Positions 1 through 10,680 of a stretch of DNA of 64,000 nucleotides are shown piece by piece. Position numbers and translations under genes: made by a program. Under the pieces are notes generated by a model, which saw nothing but the letters and a program-made list of their open reading frames with translations, was not told the origin of the DNA and ran no database searches. Numbering within the stretch: position 1 is the first letter of the stretch; every line of letters starts with the position of its first letter. Source of the DNA: Ahaetulla prasina (Eukaryota; Chordata; Lepidosauria; Squamata; Colubridae); NCBI RefSeq assembly GCF_028640845.1, contig NC_080539.1, positions 157,789,236 to 157,853,235 of the forward strand, in the 5' to 3' direction.

Positions 1-1000
1 GTTGCAATGGAACAATACAAAGCAAAACGTCCATGCACGTAGACAAAGATTTATATAGTTGCCCTCCCACAGGAGTAAAAATTGAGGAAATTAAGCAATA
101 ATTAATCACCAAAGATGCGTAAACCTTTCATTGGATAAGAAAAATGCATGCAAAAGTGTGATGGTTGTGCCATAGCAACAGCTGATCTGGCCAGACTATA
201 AATAGCATAAATTATATTTTGTTACAGATAAAAGAAAATTCCTTTGAACCGGCTAATAAATTAAAGATTATTGGTAATAATATTTCCAGATGCTATTCAA
301 AAGAACTGTCATATTTACTTAAATCATATCAATACGTATTACCATGTTACCAACTGATTTCATTTACTTTTGTAAAACACATTTTTAGTTGCATTTAGAA
401 TATGTAACCTTGGCAACAGCATTATATTTTTGGATCTTTGACTATATTCTGTTTATTGTATTCAACTCACTGCAAGATGCTAATTCAGGGCCCTTAAAAC
501 CAAAGCTTTAAGTACCCAGCAAAAGAAAAGAAAAGAAAACCTAAGGCCAAGATAATGCTATTAATTTTTCATAATATCTTTGATCCATTAAAATTAAAAT
601 CAGGTTGATAGGTTTTTCAGTTGTGCAGCAACAAATGAACATTTGGAATCATTTGATAGTGAGATATAAATTAAATAAGTAAATAAATTAAACATTTACT
701 GTTTATCCACACTTTTCCCCAAGATTGTATATTAAAACAAAACATTGTAGGTTTTGTTCTGATGGAAACTAAATTTGTGGGCAGAAGAACACTTCAATAC
801 CTTCAACAAAAGAACATTTAGTTTTAATCCTATTTTACATAATTTTAAAAATGCTATATTTTCATGACCTATTTTATGCCCATTTTACTTGCTCAGTGTT
901 GAATGTTATATGTCTATAGTTTGTATTCTGTTTGTATAGTTTGTATCCTGACATGAATAAAGAAAGATCAAACGAACCTCATAAGAATGAAAATTGTAGA
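1..1000. other. AT-rich unassigned DNA
   Basis: I see no coding region, recognisable repeat family or splice-flanked exon here. It is AT-rich with short A/T runs only. Confidence 0.5.
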
Positions 1001-1016
1001 TGCCATTCCAGAGGTG

Positions 1017-1454
1017 CAGTGGTGGGTTTCAATTTTTTTACTACCAGTTCTGTGGGCGTGGATTGGTGGGCATGGCAGGAGAAGGATACTGTAAAATCTC
1101 CATTCTTTCCCCACTCCAGGGGAAGGATACTGTAAAATCTCCATTCCCTCCCCAATCCAGGGGAAGGATACTGTAAAATCTCCATTCCCTCCCCACTCCA
1201 GGGGAAGGATACTGTAAAATCTCCATTCCCTCCCCAATCCAGGGGAAGGATACTGTAAAATCTCCATTCCCTCCCCAATCCAGGGGAAGGCTACTGTAAA
1301 ATCTCCATTTCCTCCCAATCAGCTGAGACTTGGGAGGTAGTGAAGAGATGGGGGCGGCCCCAGTCAGAATTTTTACTACCGGTTCTCTGAACTACTCAAA
1401 ATTTCTGCTACCAGTTCTCCAGAACTGGTCAGAACCTGCTGAAACCCACGTCTG
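1017..1454 (+). mobile_element. Non-autonomous hAT (family A) with internal minisatellite
   Basis: Starts CAGTGGTGGGTTTC and ends CACGTCTG. It was inserted after the first 8 bases of a family B hAT, giving the TSD CAGAGGTG (1009-1016) / CAGGGATG (1455-1462), 6 of 8 identical. The interior has about six units of a roughly 39-bp minisatellite (core GGATACTGTAAAATCTCC, about 1083-1320), then a region rich in GGTTCT/AGAACC motifs. No transposase frame is present; the long frames through the minisatellite are repeats of repeats. Confidence 0.8.
1083..1320 (+). repeat. Minisatellite, ~39-bp unit, ~6 copies
   Basis: Tandem unit with core GGATACTGTAAAATCTCC followed by a C-rich spacer ending CCAGGGGAA. 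It lies inside the hAT at 1017-1454. Other copies of this hAT family carry 2 to 5 units at the same place. Confidence 0.85.
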
Positions 1455-1638
1455 CAGGGATGGGTTTTACTTACCTCCGCTAATGGTTTGCAACAGGAGC
1501 GTGTGCACGCTTCTGCACATGCGCATGCGCAGATCATCTGTGATAACATCCGGCCAGGTGGGCGGAGCCTCCCACTGCCATTACTATCGGTTCTCAAGAA
1601 CCGGACCGAACCAGGAGCAACCCACCACTGTGTCATTC

Positions 1639-2440
1639 TTACTTATTACTCCAATGACATTGCTAGTGTACTTTTTGGTTTGGCAGCCAATGGTATACAG
1701 CCACAACTAAAAAACATAGTTACTGACTTGAACTAGAGTTAGAACAATATTGATCCAGACTCTGGCACAATAAAATCATGTGAGGATGAAGAGCAATATT
1801 TTCTGAAAAATCCCATTAAATATAGCTGTCAAAAATGATCTGATTTTTTTTTAAATTAGTAGCTATAAAATTTGTAGACTTGTAGACTTGTAAAATTTGT
1901 AGACTAAAAAGCGAAGTTAAAATATCCAATATCAAACATTCCATTCAAAGTAAAGTAGTAAAAGTCCATGAAATCAAATGGATCTGTGTCTGATTTGATA
2001 GACTTTTACTACTTTTTGAAATAGAAATGAGTTATGCAAGCTTTATGCGTATTTTTTTTAAATCCCTTTTTGATTTTATTTGTAGGGTTTTTTTTAAAAT
2101 GATGATGCTTTCAGTTCCAGGGTAAAAGGTGAAAAATGTTAGGGACAATATATTCTGCTTTTTAAAAAATCTGCAGCAGTATGTGAAAAGTTAATCCATG
2201 CAGAGTTGTGAACCCAACCAGCAAATATATTCTTGAAGCAAAAAATATTTTCTGTTTCTACAGGGAACATATCATACCATTTCAGCTTTTGAGCCCTGAT
2301 GAAATAATAATATTTTAATGGACTTCTTGAAAACCAAGGAAGAGAGGGCTATTTGCATATCCAGAGGAACACTGTTTCACAAAGGGGAACAGCAACCAAG
2401 AAGGATGATAATATTGTGGTAATTAGCAAATATTTGAAAA
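1639..2440. other. Unassigned AT-rich DNA with one long hairpin
   Basis: No gene or known repeat recognised. It contains a perfect 15-bp hairpin stem (1952-1966 with 2001-2015) and a short direct repeat of TTGTAGACT near 1870-1905. Confidence 0.4.
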
Positions 2441-2469
2441 AAAACATACAAGGAATAAGTTACCTATTT

Positions 2470-2583
2470 AATAAGTATACTATACTATACTATAATAAGT
2501 ATACCTTATTTATTTATTATTTATTTATTTATTTATTATTTATTTATAATAAATAAATAATAAATAAATAAATAATAATACCT
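2470..2583. repeat. AT-rich simple repeat forming a palindrome
   Basis: (TTTA)n/(TTATTTA)n runs directly into its reverse complement (TAAATAAATAAT), so the two halves can fold back on one another. It lies just upstream of a CR1 fragment. Confidence 0.7.
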
Positions 2584-2604
2584 TATTTAGGTAGCCTATA
2601 GTTA

Positions 2605-3188
2605 CCTAAAAAACCAACACAGTTCTGGGCTGCATAAACAGAGGGTTAGAATCAAGATCACGTGAAGTCTTAATACCACTTTATAATGCCTTGGTAAGGC
2701 CACAATTGGAATATTGCATTCAGTTTTGGTCGCCACGATGTAAAAAGGATGTTGAGACTCTAGAAAGAGTGCAGAGAAGAGCAACAAAGATGATTTGAGG
2801 ACTGGAGGCTAAAACATATGAAGAACGGTTACAGGAACTGGGTATGCCTAGTTTAATGAAAAGAAGGATTAGGGGAGACATAATAGCAGTCTTCCAATAT
2901 CTCAGGGGTTGCCACAAAGAAGAGGGAGTCAAACTATTCTCCACAGCACCTGAGAGTAGAACAAGAAGCAATGGGTGGAAACTGATCAAGGAGAGAAGCA
3001 ACCTAGAACTAAAGAGAAATTTCCTGACAGTTAGAACAATTAATCAGTGGAACAACTTGCCTGCAGAAGTTGTAAATGCTCCAACACTGGAAATTTTTAA
3101 GAAAATGTTGGATAACCATTTGTCTGAAATGGTGTATGGTTTCCTGCCTGGGCAGGGGGTTGGACTCCAAGGTCCCTTCCAACTCTGA

Positions 3189-3267
<79 letters not shown>

Positions 3268-3269
3268 TT
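2605..3269 (+). mobile_element. CR1-clade LINE, 3' end, with (ATT)n tail
   Basis: A 5'-truncated LINE. Its C-terminal ORF2 remnant contains [19 protein letters not shown] (about 3069-3125), the conserved end of this CR1 group, and the 3' untranslated end has AGGTCCCTTCCAACTCTG, very like the canonical CR1 3' end. The reading frame upstream is interrupted by an in-frame stop near 2797. Other copies in this window are at 16962, 18777, 35430 and 62107. Confidence 0.85.
3189..3269 (+). repeat. (ATT)n microsatellite
   Basis: About 27 ATT units that start at the CR1 3' end, so the LINE tail probably seeded the repeat. Confidence 0.95.
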
Positions 3270-3771
3270 CTGATAAACCTGATACTTGTCTGTGTCTGTG
3301 GTGACACTGAAGATGAATAGTGAGGAAATTTAATAGTATATAATTCTTCTTCCCTGATGCGTATAGGGGTTTTGTAGATTTCTCTGTATACAAAGGATAA
3401 ATTATAAGTTTTGTAGGTTTCACTAGGAACTTGGTAATCATTCTTCATGTTCATATTTGGAATTTATGTACAACCTAGAACTATGCAAGGCAGAGATATT
3501 TAATTAAAACATACTTCTGAGGTATATCTCAAGGATAATTCCCTGGAGAAAAGGAATGTAAACTAAAGATGGTATCTCTGAAATGCCATTGGCTGCTGCT
3601 CAAGAAATAAAGACATATGGTATGAACATACAGTCCATTAAATGGACAGGACATACATGACCATATATTGATATAGAAGTATACCACCAGATCCTCAACA
3701 GGTGTAATGAATGAGCATTCAAAAGCATATGCTAGTAGGACACCATGATACTGATAAATCTCAGTGTAGAC
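3270..3771. other. Unassigned DNA
   Basis: No gene, known repeat or array recognised. Confidence 0.4.
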
Positions 3772-4043
3772 CAGAAGTGGATTTCAGCAGGTTCTGACCA
3801 GTTCTGGAGAACCATTAGCGGAAATTTTGAGTAGTTCAGAGAACTGGTAGTAAAAATTCTGACTGGCGTCGCCCCCATCTATTCTCTGCCTCCCAAGTCC
3901 CAGATGATCGGGGGGAAATGGGGATTTTGCAGTTACTGTCCCCTGGATTGGGGAGGGAATAGAGATTTTACAGTATCCTTCCCATGCCATGTCCACCAAG
4001 CCAAACCCACAGACCCTGTAGTAAAAAATTTTGAAACCAGCTG
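3772..4043 (-). mobile_element. Non-autonomous hAT (family A), degraded copy
   Basis: Starts CAGAAGTGG with the conserved GGTTCTGACCAGTTCTGGAG block (reverse orientation). It carries two diverged minisatellite units and ends near a degraded GAAACCAGCTG. No convincing TSD, so the right end is eroded. Confidence 0.6.
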
Positions 4044-5283
4044 CATTCTGAGAAGGGGCTTCACACATGCTGCCATCATCTTTGGTGTTCCTGACAAGCA
4101 AAAGGGGCTTACGTTGACCCTTGCTGTGTGAAAATGATTGCTACTCTGTTTCTGTTGATATAATGTTTTCCTCGTTGGTGTGCCAAAATCCCAGAACCCA
4201 TTACAGTAATGACAAAACACTGCCCCCCATGGAAAAAATAATATCCTCTGATAAAAGAAAGACAGAGATAGAAGTTTCTAATCATGCAATTAATGCAGAT
4301 TTATCACTGCATTTTAAAATATATTCAAGGTGCAGATTAGACTGTCTATGTACATTGCAGTGCTTGATTGGATCCAGAATTCAATATAAGAAGGAAATCC
4401 AGAATTTTCACCTGGATTGCAAGTCCTTTCTCTTGAAATTGTTGCAAATCCTCACACTGCAATGCCCGGATTCGTTTCTCTGCCATGGATCTTGCTGAAG
4501 AGCTTGGAAAAAGAACTGCATAGAGATATATTATTGTATAAAATGACAATGTCCATTTTTTGACAAAATGGCATATAAGCAGCTCAGAAGGTAGTCTCTT
4601 TTTCCAACTAAAGTGATCTGTTTCTGAAACTTTGCTGGGATCAGAGAATTTATACAGATGATGACAACAAAGCCTATGTAGGTTCTGGGTGGAAAAGCTT
4701 TAATTACAGTTTAGCCCAGTATCTATAAACATACAAAGATGCAAAACAGGAAAGAAAGAATAAACTTCCACTCCCACTACTACTACACACACACACACAA
4801 CTCTACTGTACTTTCCTTCCTGTTATTTCAGAAGATTAAAATGATCAGAAATAGGATATGGTATGTTAATTACCACAGGTTTTATAATTATCACTTAGGT
4901 ATGGTGCTTTTGTGGTGCTGACTTGCATTTGCAGATTGATGGTATGAAAAGTTCTCTGAATGAATTGTACACTTTTAAAGTCTTTGTATTCTCAGTCATT
5001 GCAAAAAAAATTATCGGTGCAGAGTTGTTCATAGTACAAAATCCGTGAAACATTGAGAGGGTATCTTTCCATTGTCATGAGCATTGACTTTGGAACACTT
5101 TGTAAGCAATCAAGAACTAGAAATGTTTCGACGGAAAAAAATCTGCAACCTCTAGAATTCTCTTAAGAGCATAGCTTTTGAGGCACTAATGCATTCTCTT
5201 GTAAATTAAGTACTTTTCCCATTTTTGTAACAATGTATATTAGCTGTGTGCATCTCTGCATCCTCAGGATAGGCCTGCATAAC
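4044..5283. other. Unassigned DNA
   Basis: Contains a short (CA)n near 4784. The frame at 4121-4498 has no recognisable domain. I see no supported gene. Confidence 0.4.
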
Positions 5284-5452
5284 ATGTCCTGCATTTTTTA
5301 TTTTATTTATTTTTATTTGTCAAACACAACAGTATATATAAATATAAGCATGAAATAACCATACAAATTGGATACAATCAAAGGGAACATTAGCACAGGA
5401 ATGGTAGGCACGCTGGTGCTCTTATGCACGCCCCTTATGCACTTCATCAACT
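5284..5452 (-). mobile_element. LINE 3' end fragment (CR1/L2-like group)
   Basis: Reverse-strand copy of the 3' end also seen at 12430-12860, 43020-43455 and 61405-61720. It has an A/T-rich tail (TTATTTTATTTATTTTTATT) followed by the conserved GCTCTTATGCACGCCCCTTA block. Confidence 0.65.
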
Positions 5453-6276
5453 AGCCCTACTATTGGAATTTCTAGGAGTTGTAATCCCAAGTATATATAT
5501 AAAAAATGATTCTGCCACAGTGGCTGCTGGGAGCAAATTTAGGTCTGTCTTCTCAATGGATTTGTGACAAGACAAATGCAACATTTTTTCACCTCAGGGG
5601 AAAAATATTTCCAATTAAGGAGGCTATTCCTGTTTTCTCAAACAGGCATAGAGGTTCTTCCATCTTCATTTAATTTCCACACAGGTAGAAATTACTACTG
5701 CAGCACAGTTTACAGTGTTATGTGGCTGTTTGCAGAGAACCAGCTTCATCCCCAGAGCTTCATGAATGACTATATGCCAATTGAATTTATTGAAAATTAC
5801 ACTGGGTAAGCGCTTTGGGAAGGGGAACTGATTAAAACAAACAGAAACAAATAGTTCTTATTTGAAAAGTCAGAATCCACGCAAGTGGATCTGGTTAGAC
5901 TAGTGTAGATGCTTATAAATACCCCCACCCAAAAAATGGAATGTCAAAATGAAGTCATGCCTTCTTCAAAATCCATGATGGTTTAAAATGGAGCTTGTGT
6001 CTAAGGGTACCAAATGTTATCAGTGTGGTATGCACAGCCCACTTTCCCTCACCCTCTCAGAAAAAAAGAGACATAGGCATTATATTATGTTATGCCCTCA
6101 AGGGTGAGATAATGCTTCTAGATATCCGTGCAATGTTTGAGTGCCAGGAGCTAAGTAGATTCTAAAGCTAATGCACTGTTTATAATAATCTAGAATGCGA
6201 AGGTCACCAAGTTCAATTCTAGGTAGAAGGTTGGAACTCATAAAAACTGGTTACTTGCATCTGAAGTGTCCCAATA
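5453..6276. other. Unassigned DNA with a weak exon-like segment
   Basis: A 30-codon open stretch (about 5718-5807) is preceded by an AG and followed by a good donor-like GGTAAGC. I do not recognise the peptide and the polypyrimidine tract is weak, so it is not called as an exon. Confidence 0.2.
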
Positions 6277-6620
6277 AAGAATGAATGAATGAATGAATGA
6301 ATATTTTAATTTGTATACCGCCCTTCTCCTGAAGGACTCAGGGCGGTGAACAGGCAGATAAAATACAGATATACACAATAGTTAAAACATCCCTTAAAAA
6401 ACTAATTTAAATGTGCCCAAATATTAAAATAACATACACCCCCATAAGATTACAAAACTTTAAAAACCCATCAAATTAAATTAAAAATTTAAAGGTAAAA
6501 ATCAAGTTGTCCAGCCATACGAAATAAATAAGTTTTAAATTCGCGGCGAAAGGTCCTAAGGTCAGGTAGTTGACAAAACCAACCAGACAGTTCCTGCCTC
6601 CTGGTGGTCAGTGCAACTAA
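6277..6620 (-). mobile_element. L2-clade LINE 3' end
   Basis: A (GAAT)n tail is followed by the hairpin-forming block ATACCGCCCTTCTCC...GGACTCAGGGCGGT, the 3' terminus of the L2-type LINE that is best preserved at 56220-56861. The stretch upstream (in the element's sense) is A-rich and untranslated. Confidence 0.7.
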
Positions 6621-6834
6621 GGTCACCCATGAATATGCTCTGGGCCAACACCAGTGGACAAGCGCTGTTAATTTTTAAGAGATCAAAGGTGAAAGTAGGA
6701 AAGGATACATTGTTCAATCAGCTCCAATCCTCCAGCTGAGCTCAGCTGGGTATTTGAGGAAGTCTGCTTCTAGGCTTTGACTCATCCGTAGCATCAGCAT
6801 TTCACCTCCTTGTTATCCATTCATTAGTCTATTT

Positions 6835-6910
6835 ATTCATTTATTATTATTATTTGATTTATATTCTGCCTTTCCTTCAGGAGTTGAAGGCAACACAGAA
6901 AGTATATTCT
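6835..6910 (-). mobile_element. Short L2/SINE-tail-like fragment
   Basis: (ATT)n followed by GATTTATATTCTGCCTTTCC resembles LINE/SINE tails of the L2 type. The fragment is short and diverged. Confidence 0.35.
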
Positions 6911-8289
6911 CCTCCAAGGTAGGTTGCGCTGAACATTTAACCTTCCATGGGTAAAGTTGTTTGAATTTCCCCTATTACTCCATTAGATGGAAACAAAAAG
7001 TTAGAAATTTCTGAGCTTTTTGCTGCCATTGATTGGTTATCTGGTCTAGTGCAACAGAAGTCTGATAACACTAAACTTGCTGTTGTAAGATGGTGCAATT
7101 CCATTGTTTTGTACATACATACATACATACATACATACATACATACATACATACATACGAATCAACTGTGAATGGGAATGAAAAGAAGACAGAGAAGAAA
7201 TTACAATACAGTATATGCATCATGACTCAAAAGACCTAAATTACATACTTGCATCAGATGCCCTGATGTCTTTACATCATTATGCTTCTTGCACAACATG
7301 AAGCATGTGCTGCTGTCATTGTGGCTTACTATAGATGCTTATGAAATCAACTACACTTCTAAAGTCATAGATCAAAACTAAAGCTAGACTACATTCATGG
7401 TGTGTTGGATCTACAAAGTCTATTTAAAAAACCGGCTTCATTTATTTTTTCCCTGCAAAAAAATAAAAATAAAAGGGAAAAATATTTTTTCCTCCCTGCA
7501 AAAACTCTTTTCAGTATCCAAAGTGCCAAAGCCAAAGACAGATTGTTATTTTTTTTTTTTACCTGAGCTTTTTAGTGGGAAATTTGGCAGACTTTTTCCC
7601 TCAGCTCTAAAGAAATGATCAATGTCCCGATCAAATGATTTTTAAAGCACAGTAGCCGCTTGCCTGGAGCTATTCTTCATGGCCTCTGTTTTTCTTTGAG
7701 GCCAGTAGCAAAAGGACAAAGCAGTTCTGCTTTTCTTTTGAGCAGCAGCCTGCTTTTGTACCTTACTCAACTGAGCATAAAAACAAGAAAATACGTTGGA
7801 GGTGGAGGTAGGGTTGGCCAAGAGGCTGAGTAGGACTAGAGAAGGACAGTATCCAGAGAGAGAAAAAGCTGAGTGTGAAAAAGTAGGAATCGGGACAAAG
7901 AGAAGATGACTATCAGCAAAAGACGGGGAAGAAAAGACCAGCTTTTTAAAAAAATGTTATTTTTATCCCCAGCCGATAATTGTTTTCATACACACACTTG
8001 TTTCCAGGCATATTTTAAGAATCAGAATTAATTTTGAAATTAACTGTGCTTCATAGCCTATAAATAACTGGATAAGCATTACATTTATCTAATTACCCCT
8101 TCATATTCCTAATGTGGTTTTTCAGTCGCAGTGTTGCAAAAGGTCTCAAAGTACACAATACTATTGATCAAAATTCAGTCTGGCTTTTCAACGCAATAAC
8201 AAAATGACTCCTTCACACCTTTAAACCAGCAGTGCAGCCAGGATCAGAACTGTTGTATTTAGATATATCTGTTTTTATCTCTTTTACAA
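6911..8289. other. Unassigned DNA with microsatellites
   Basis: Contains (CATA)n at 7111-7158 and a 12-T run near 7548. I see no gene. Frames such as 7397-7618 lack recognisable domains. Confidence 0.4.
7111..7158. repeat. (CATA)n microsatellite
   Basis: About 12 units of CATA. Confidence 0.95.
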
Positions 8290-8363
8290 TTGCATGCAAA
8301 AGTTTAGGTCACCTTGTGTGCTTTAATGAATCCTGAAGTTGAACAAAAGCTGACACAACTTCT

Positions 8364-8388
8364 TTGATTGATTGATTGATTGATTGAT
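8364..8388. repeat. (GATT)n microsatellite
   Basis: About six GATT units. Confidence 0.9.
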
Positions 8389-8937
8389 CAACCTTGATTA
8401 ATCTCTTTAGCGACCACATAGATAGATTTTCTCCATGACAAGACACATCCTCTACATAATACAAGGCTAAACATGACAGCTTTTTGCAAATTTGAATGCC
8501 TGCGTACTATTTATGGCACAGCTGCTTCCCGATTCAGCAAAAGAAAATAGTGATTTTGGCAGGTGCAGAGGTTTGGATGCTTTTTTTGATCAGCGCTTTG
8601 AAGCTCTTCCTTTGGCAAAAATAAAAGCTTCCAAACGTTTCCTGAGCCAGTTAATTCTATACCTGCTTTTGGAATGTTTACCAACTTTTTCCTGAAGATG
8701 TCTGAGCTGTGAAATATCCCTTAATCTTCCTGTATACCCTGCAAGCTTGAGATTTTACTCAGAGATATTATTTAAGGACTATAAAATGGTTCCAGAGTCT
8801 TTAGCTTTCTTTCCTGTAAATACTTTATGGCAGATTTTATAGTTATATTTCTGATCACTGTCTTGTTGAAATATTCAATATCTTTTAGCTTTCCATTCTT
8901 CACTGACTTTGGGACATGAGCTTTGAGAAGAAGTTGG

Positions 8938-9345
8938 TGCAGATAGTTCTTGACTTACATTCGGTTGCTCGGCAACTGTTTGAAGTTACAACTGACCCCG
9001 AAAATAGTCTTTATGACCCTAATCTGAAGTTCTGATAGTTGAGAATTTCTCTACTGTCACATGACCAAACTTTGGTTGCTTGGCAACACAGCCACATTTA
9101 TGGCCATTTGCAACCTCTCACAGTCACCTGACAGTGTTTTACAATGGTTTAGCCAAAACCTGGCACTTCCGGTTTTTGGCAAAACCGCCACTATAGCGAA
9201 CCACTGGTTTGCTGAACAACAACCACATTCACTTAATGACCACCACAAAAAAGGTTTTAAAACTGGGTTGTTTGTGTGACTGGCTCATTTTACAACCCTT
9301 ATGACACACAAGTGTAATGGGCCGGTTCCATTACAGTCACACCCT
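8938..9345 (-). mobile_element. ACAGGT-ended interspersed element, diverged copy
   Basis: Starts CAGATAGTTCTTGACTTAC, the diverged terminus of a family whose good copies begin ACAGGTAGTCC and end GGACTACCTGT. The interior has the family's GTCACATGACC and TGCTTGGCAAC blocks. The right end is uncertain. Confidence 0.5.
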
Positions 9346-9594
9346 TATTTAATTCCATTTATTCTTCTTTATGCTTGTATAATATTTTCTGTAACATTGG
9401 CTGCAACACTACCCCAAAAGAACCACTGGATGCCTAATGATTGGCAAGATTCTTTTCTTCAAGTGTTTCCCTCCTCTGTCTCCAGATGTATCTTGGGTGG
9501 CTCTGACTGGGCTGTTGAATTGAATTTTTGTTTCCTCAGCCCACAGAACTTCATTCCAAATCATTTCAGGCTTATCAAGGTTTCCTTCTGCATG

Positions 9595-10417
9595 CAGGTA
9601 GTCCGCGATTTATGACCACAATTGAGCCCAGAATTTCTGTTGTTAAGTGAGAGATACGTTAAGTGAGTTTTTCCCAGTGGTGAAATCCAATTATTTTACT
9701 ACTGGTTCTGTGGGCGTGGCTTGGTGGGTGTGGCGTGGCGTGGCGTGGCGTGGCTTGGTGGGCGTAGCTTGGTGGGCTTGGCAGGGGAAGGATTCTGCAA
9801 AATCTCCATTCCCACCCCACTCCTGGGGGAAGGATACTGCAAAATCTCCATTCCCACCCCACTCCTGGGGGAAGGATACTGCAAAATCTCCATTCCCACC
9901 CCACTCCAGGGGAAGGATATTGCAAAATCTCCATTCCCACCCCACTCCAGTGGGAAGGATATTGCAAAATCTCCATTCCCACCCCACTCTGGGGCCAGCC
10001 AGAGGTGGTATTTGCCGGTTCTCCAAACTACTCAAAATTTCCGCTACCGGTTCTCCAGAACCTGTCAGAACCTGCTGGATTTCACCCCTGGTTTTTCCCC
10101 TATTTTACCACCTTTCTTGCCACAGTTGTTAAGTGAATCATAGCAGCTGATAAGCTGACAACCTGGTTGTTAAGTGAATCTGGCTTGCCCATTGGCTTTG
10201 CTCGTCAGAAGGTTGCCAAAGGGGATCACATGATCTTGTGACACGGCAACGGTCCTAAGTATGAACCGGTTGCCAAGTATCTGACATTTGATCACATGAC
10301 TGTGGGATTACTGCAAAAGTCGGTAACTGTGAAAAACAGTCGTCAATCACTTTTTTCATTGCCATTGTAGCTTTGAACGGTCACTAAATGAACTGTTGTA
10401 AGTCGAGGAGTCCCTGT
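9595..10417 (+). mobile_element. ACAGGT-ended element, split by a hAT
   Basis: Left end CAGGTAGTCC, right end GAGGAGTCCCTGT. The interior includes GTTAAGTGAATC, GGGGATCACATGA and AACGGTCACTAAATGAACTG, shared with copies at 32331, 39802, 45857 and 58798. It is interrupted by a hAT at 9675-10090. Inverted termini and a lack of coding capacity suggest a non-autonomous DNA element; the superfamily is unknown to me. Confidence 0.65.
9675..10090 (+). mobile_element. Non-autonomous hAT (family A) with 5-unit minisatellite
   Basis: Starts CAGTGGTGAAATCC and ends GGATTTCACCCCTG, giving inverted termini. Perfect 8-bp TSD GTTTTTCC at 9667-9674 and 10091-10098. The interior has a short GTGGCGTGGC run and five units of the family A minisatellite (about 9783-9990). 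No transposase. This is the cleanest member of the family in the window. Confidence 0.9.
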
Positions 10418-10680
10418 ACTTCTTGTCTGACGAAGTCAAACAATTCCCTCATTTGCAGATCGATATTTGGATAAACAATGCTCAACTGTAATGCAGCACT
10501 GTAGATAAATTGTAGATACATGATACTCTAGTGACAGCTAAGTTTTTTCTTTATCAGGTCTTTTGCGGGTCATCTGTGGGTTCTGTTCTGCAGATCTGAC
10601 CCAGTAGCTTTCAAGTAGCTCTGGCAGAGATCTGTCTCAGTCTTCCAGATCATTGCCGTGGTGCTGCCTACTAAAAGGAA

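Larger units (their letters stand above)
1009..1630 (-). mobile_element. hAT-type element (family B) split by a second hAT
   Basis: The first 8 bases of this element (CAGAGGTG, 1009-1016) are separated from its remainder (1455-1630) by another hAT. The right end reads CACCACTG at 1630. The outer 8-bp TSD is TGCCATTC at 1001-1008 and TGTCATTC at 1631-1638. The interior holds a GCATGCGC palindrome and a CGGTTCTCAAGAACCGG inverted repeat. A second copy lies at 43170-43344, and its right end in reverse complement (CAGGGGTGGGTTTTAC) matches the left end rebuilt here. CAGNG-type termini with 8-bp TSDs are the hAT signature. No transposase is present, so it is non-autonomous. Confidence 0.75.
8290..10680 (-). 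mobile_element. Decayed Tc1/mariner-like DNA transposon, multiply interrupted
   Basis: Several separated blocks match the order of antisense Tc1-like transposons known from vertebrates, as far as I recall them: a terminal TGCATGCAAAAGTTTAGGTC block at 8291, AAGCTTCCAAACGTTTCCTG at about 8627, GTCTTGTTGAAATATTCAAT at about 8861, and a CCCACAGAACTTCATTCC block at about 9540. Transposase frames are destroyed by many stops. The element is split by ACAGGT-ended elements at 8938-9345 and 9595-10417. The right terminus is not defined. Identity rests on remembered similarity, so an alignment is needed. Confidence 0.45.

Noticed and set aside
1083..1320. CRISPR-like regular repeats
   Set aside because: Units are contiguous without unique spacers, lie inside a transposon, and the source is a vertebrate.
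9647..10143. Long overlapping frames on both strands with repeated SPFPPHS or GGNGDF units
   Set aside because: They are the hAT minisatellite read in all frames; similar frames occur in every family A copy.
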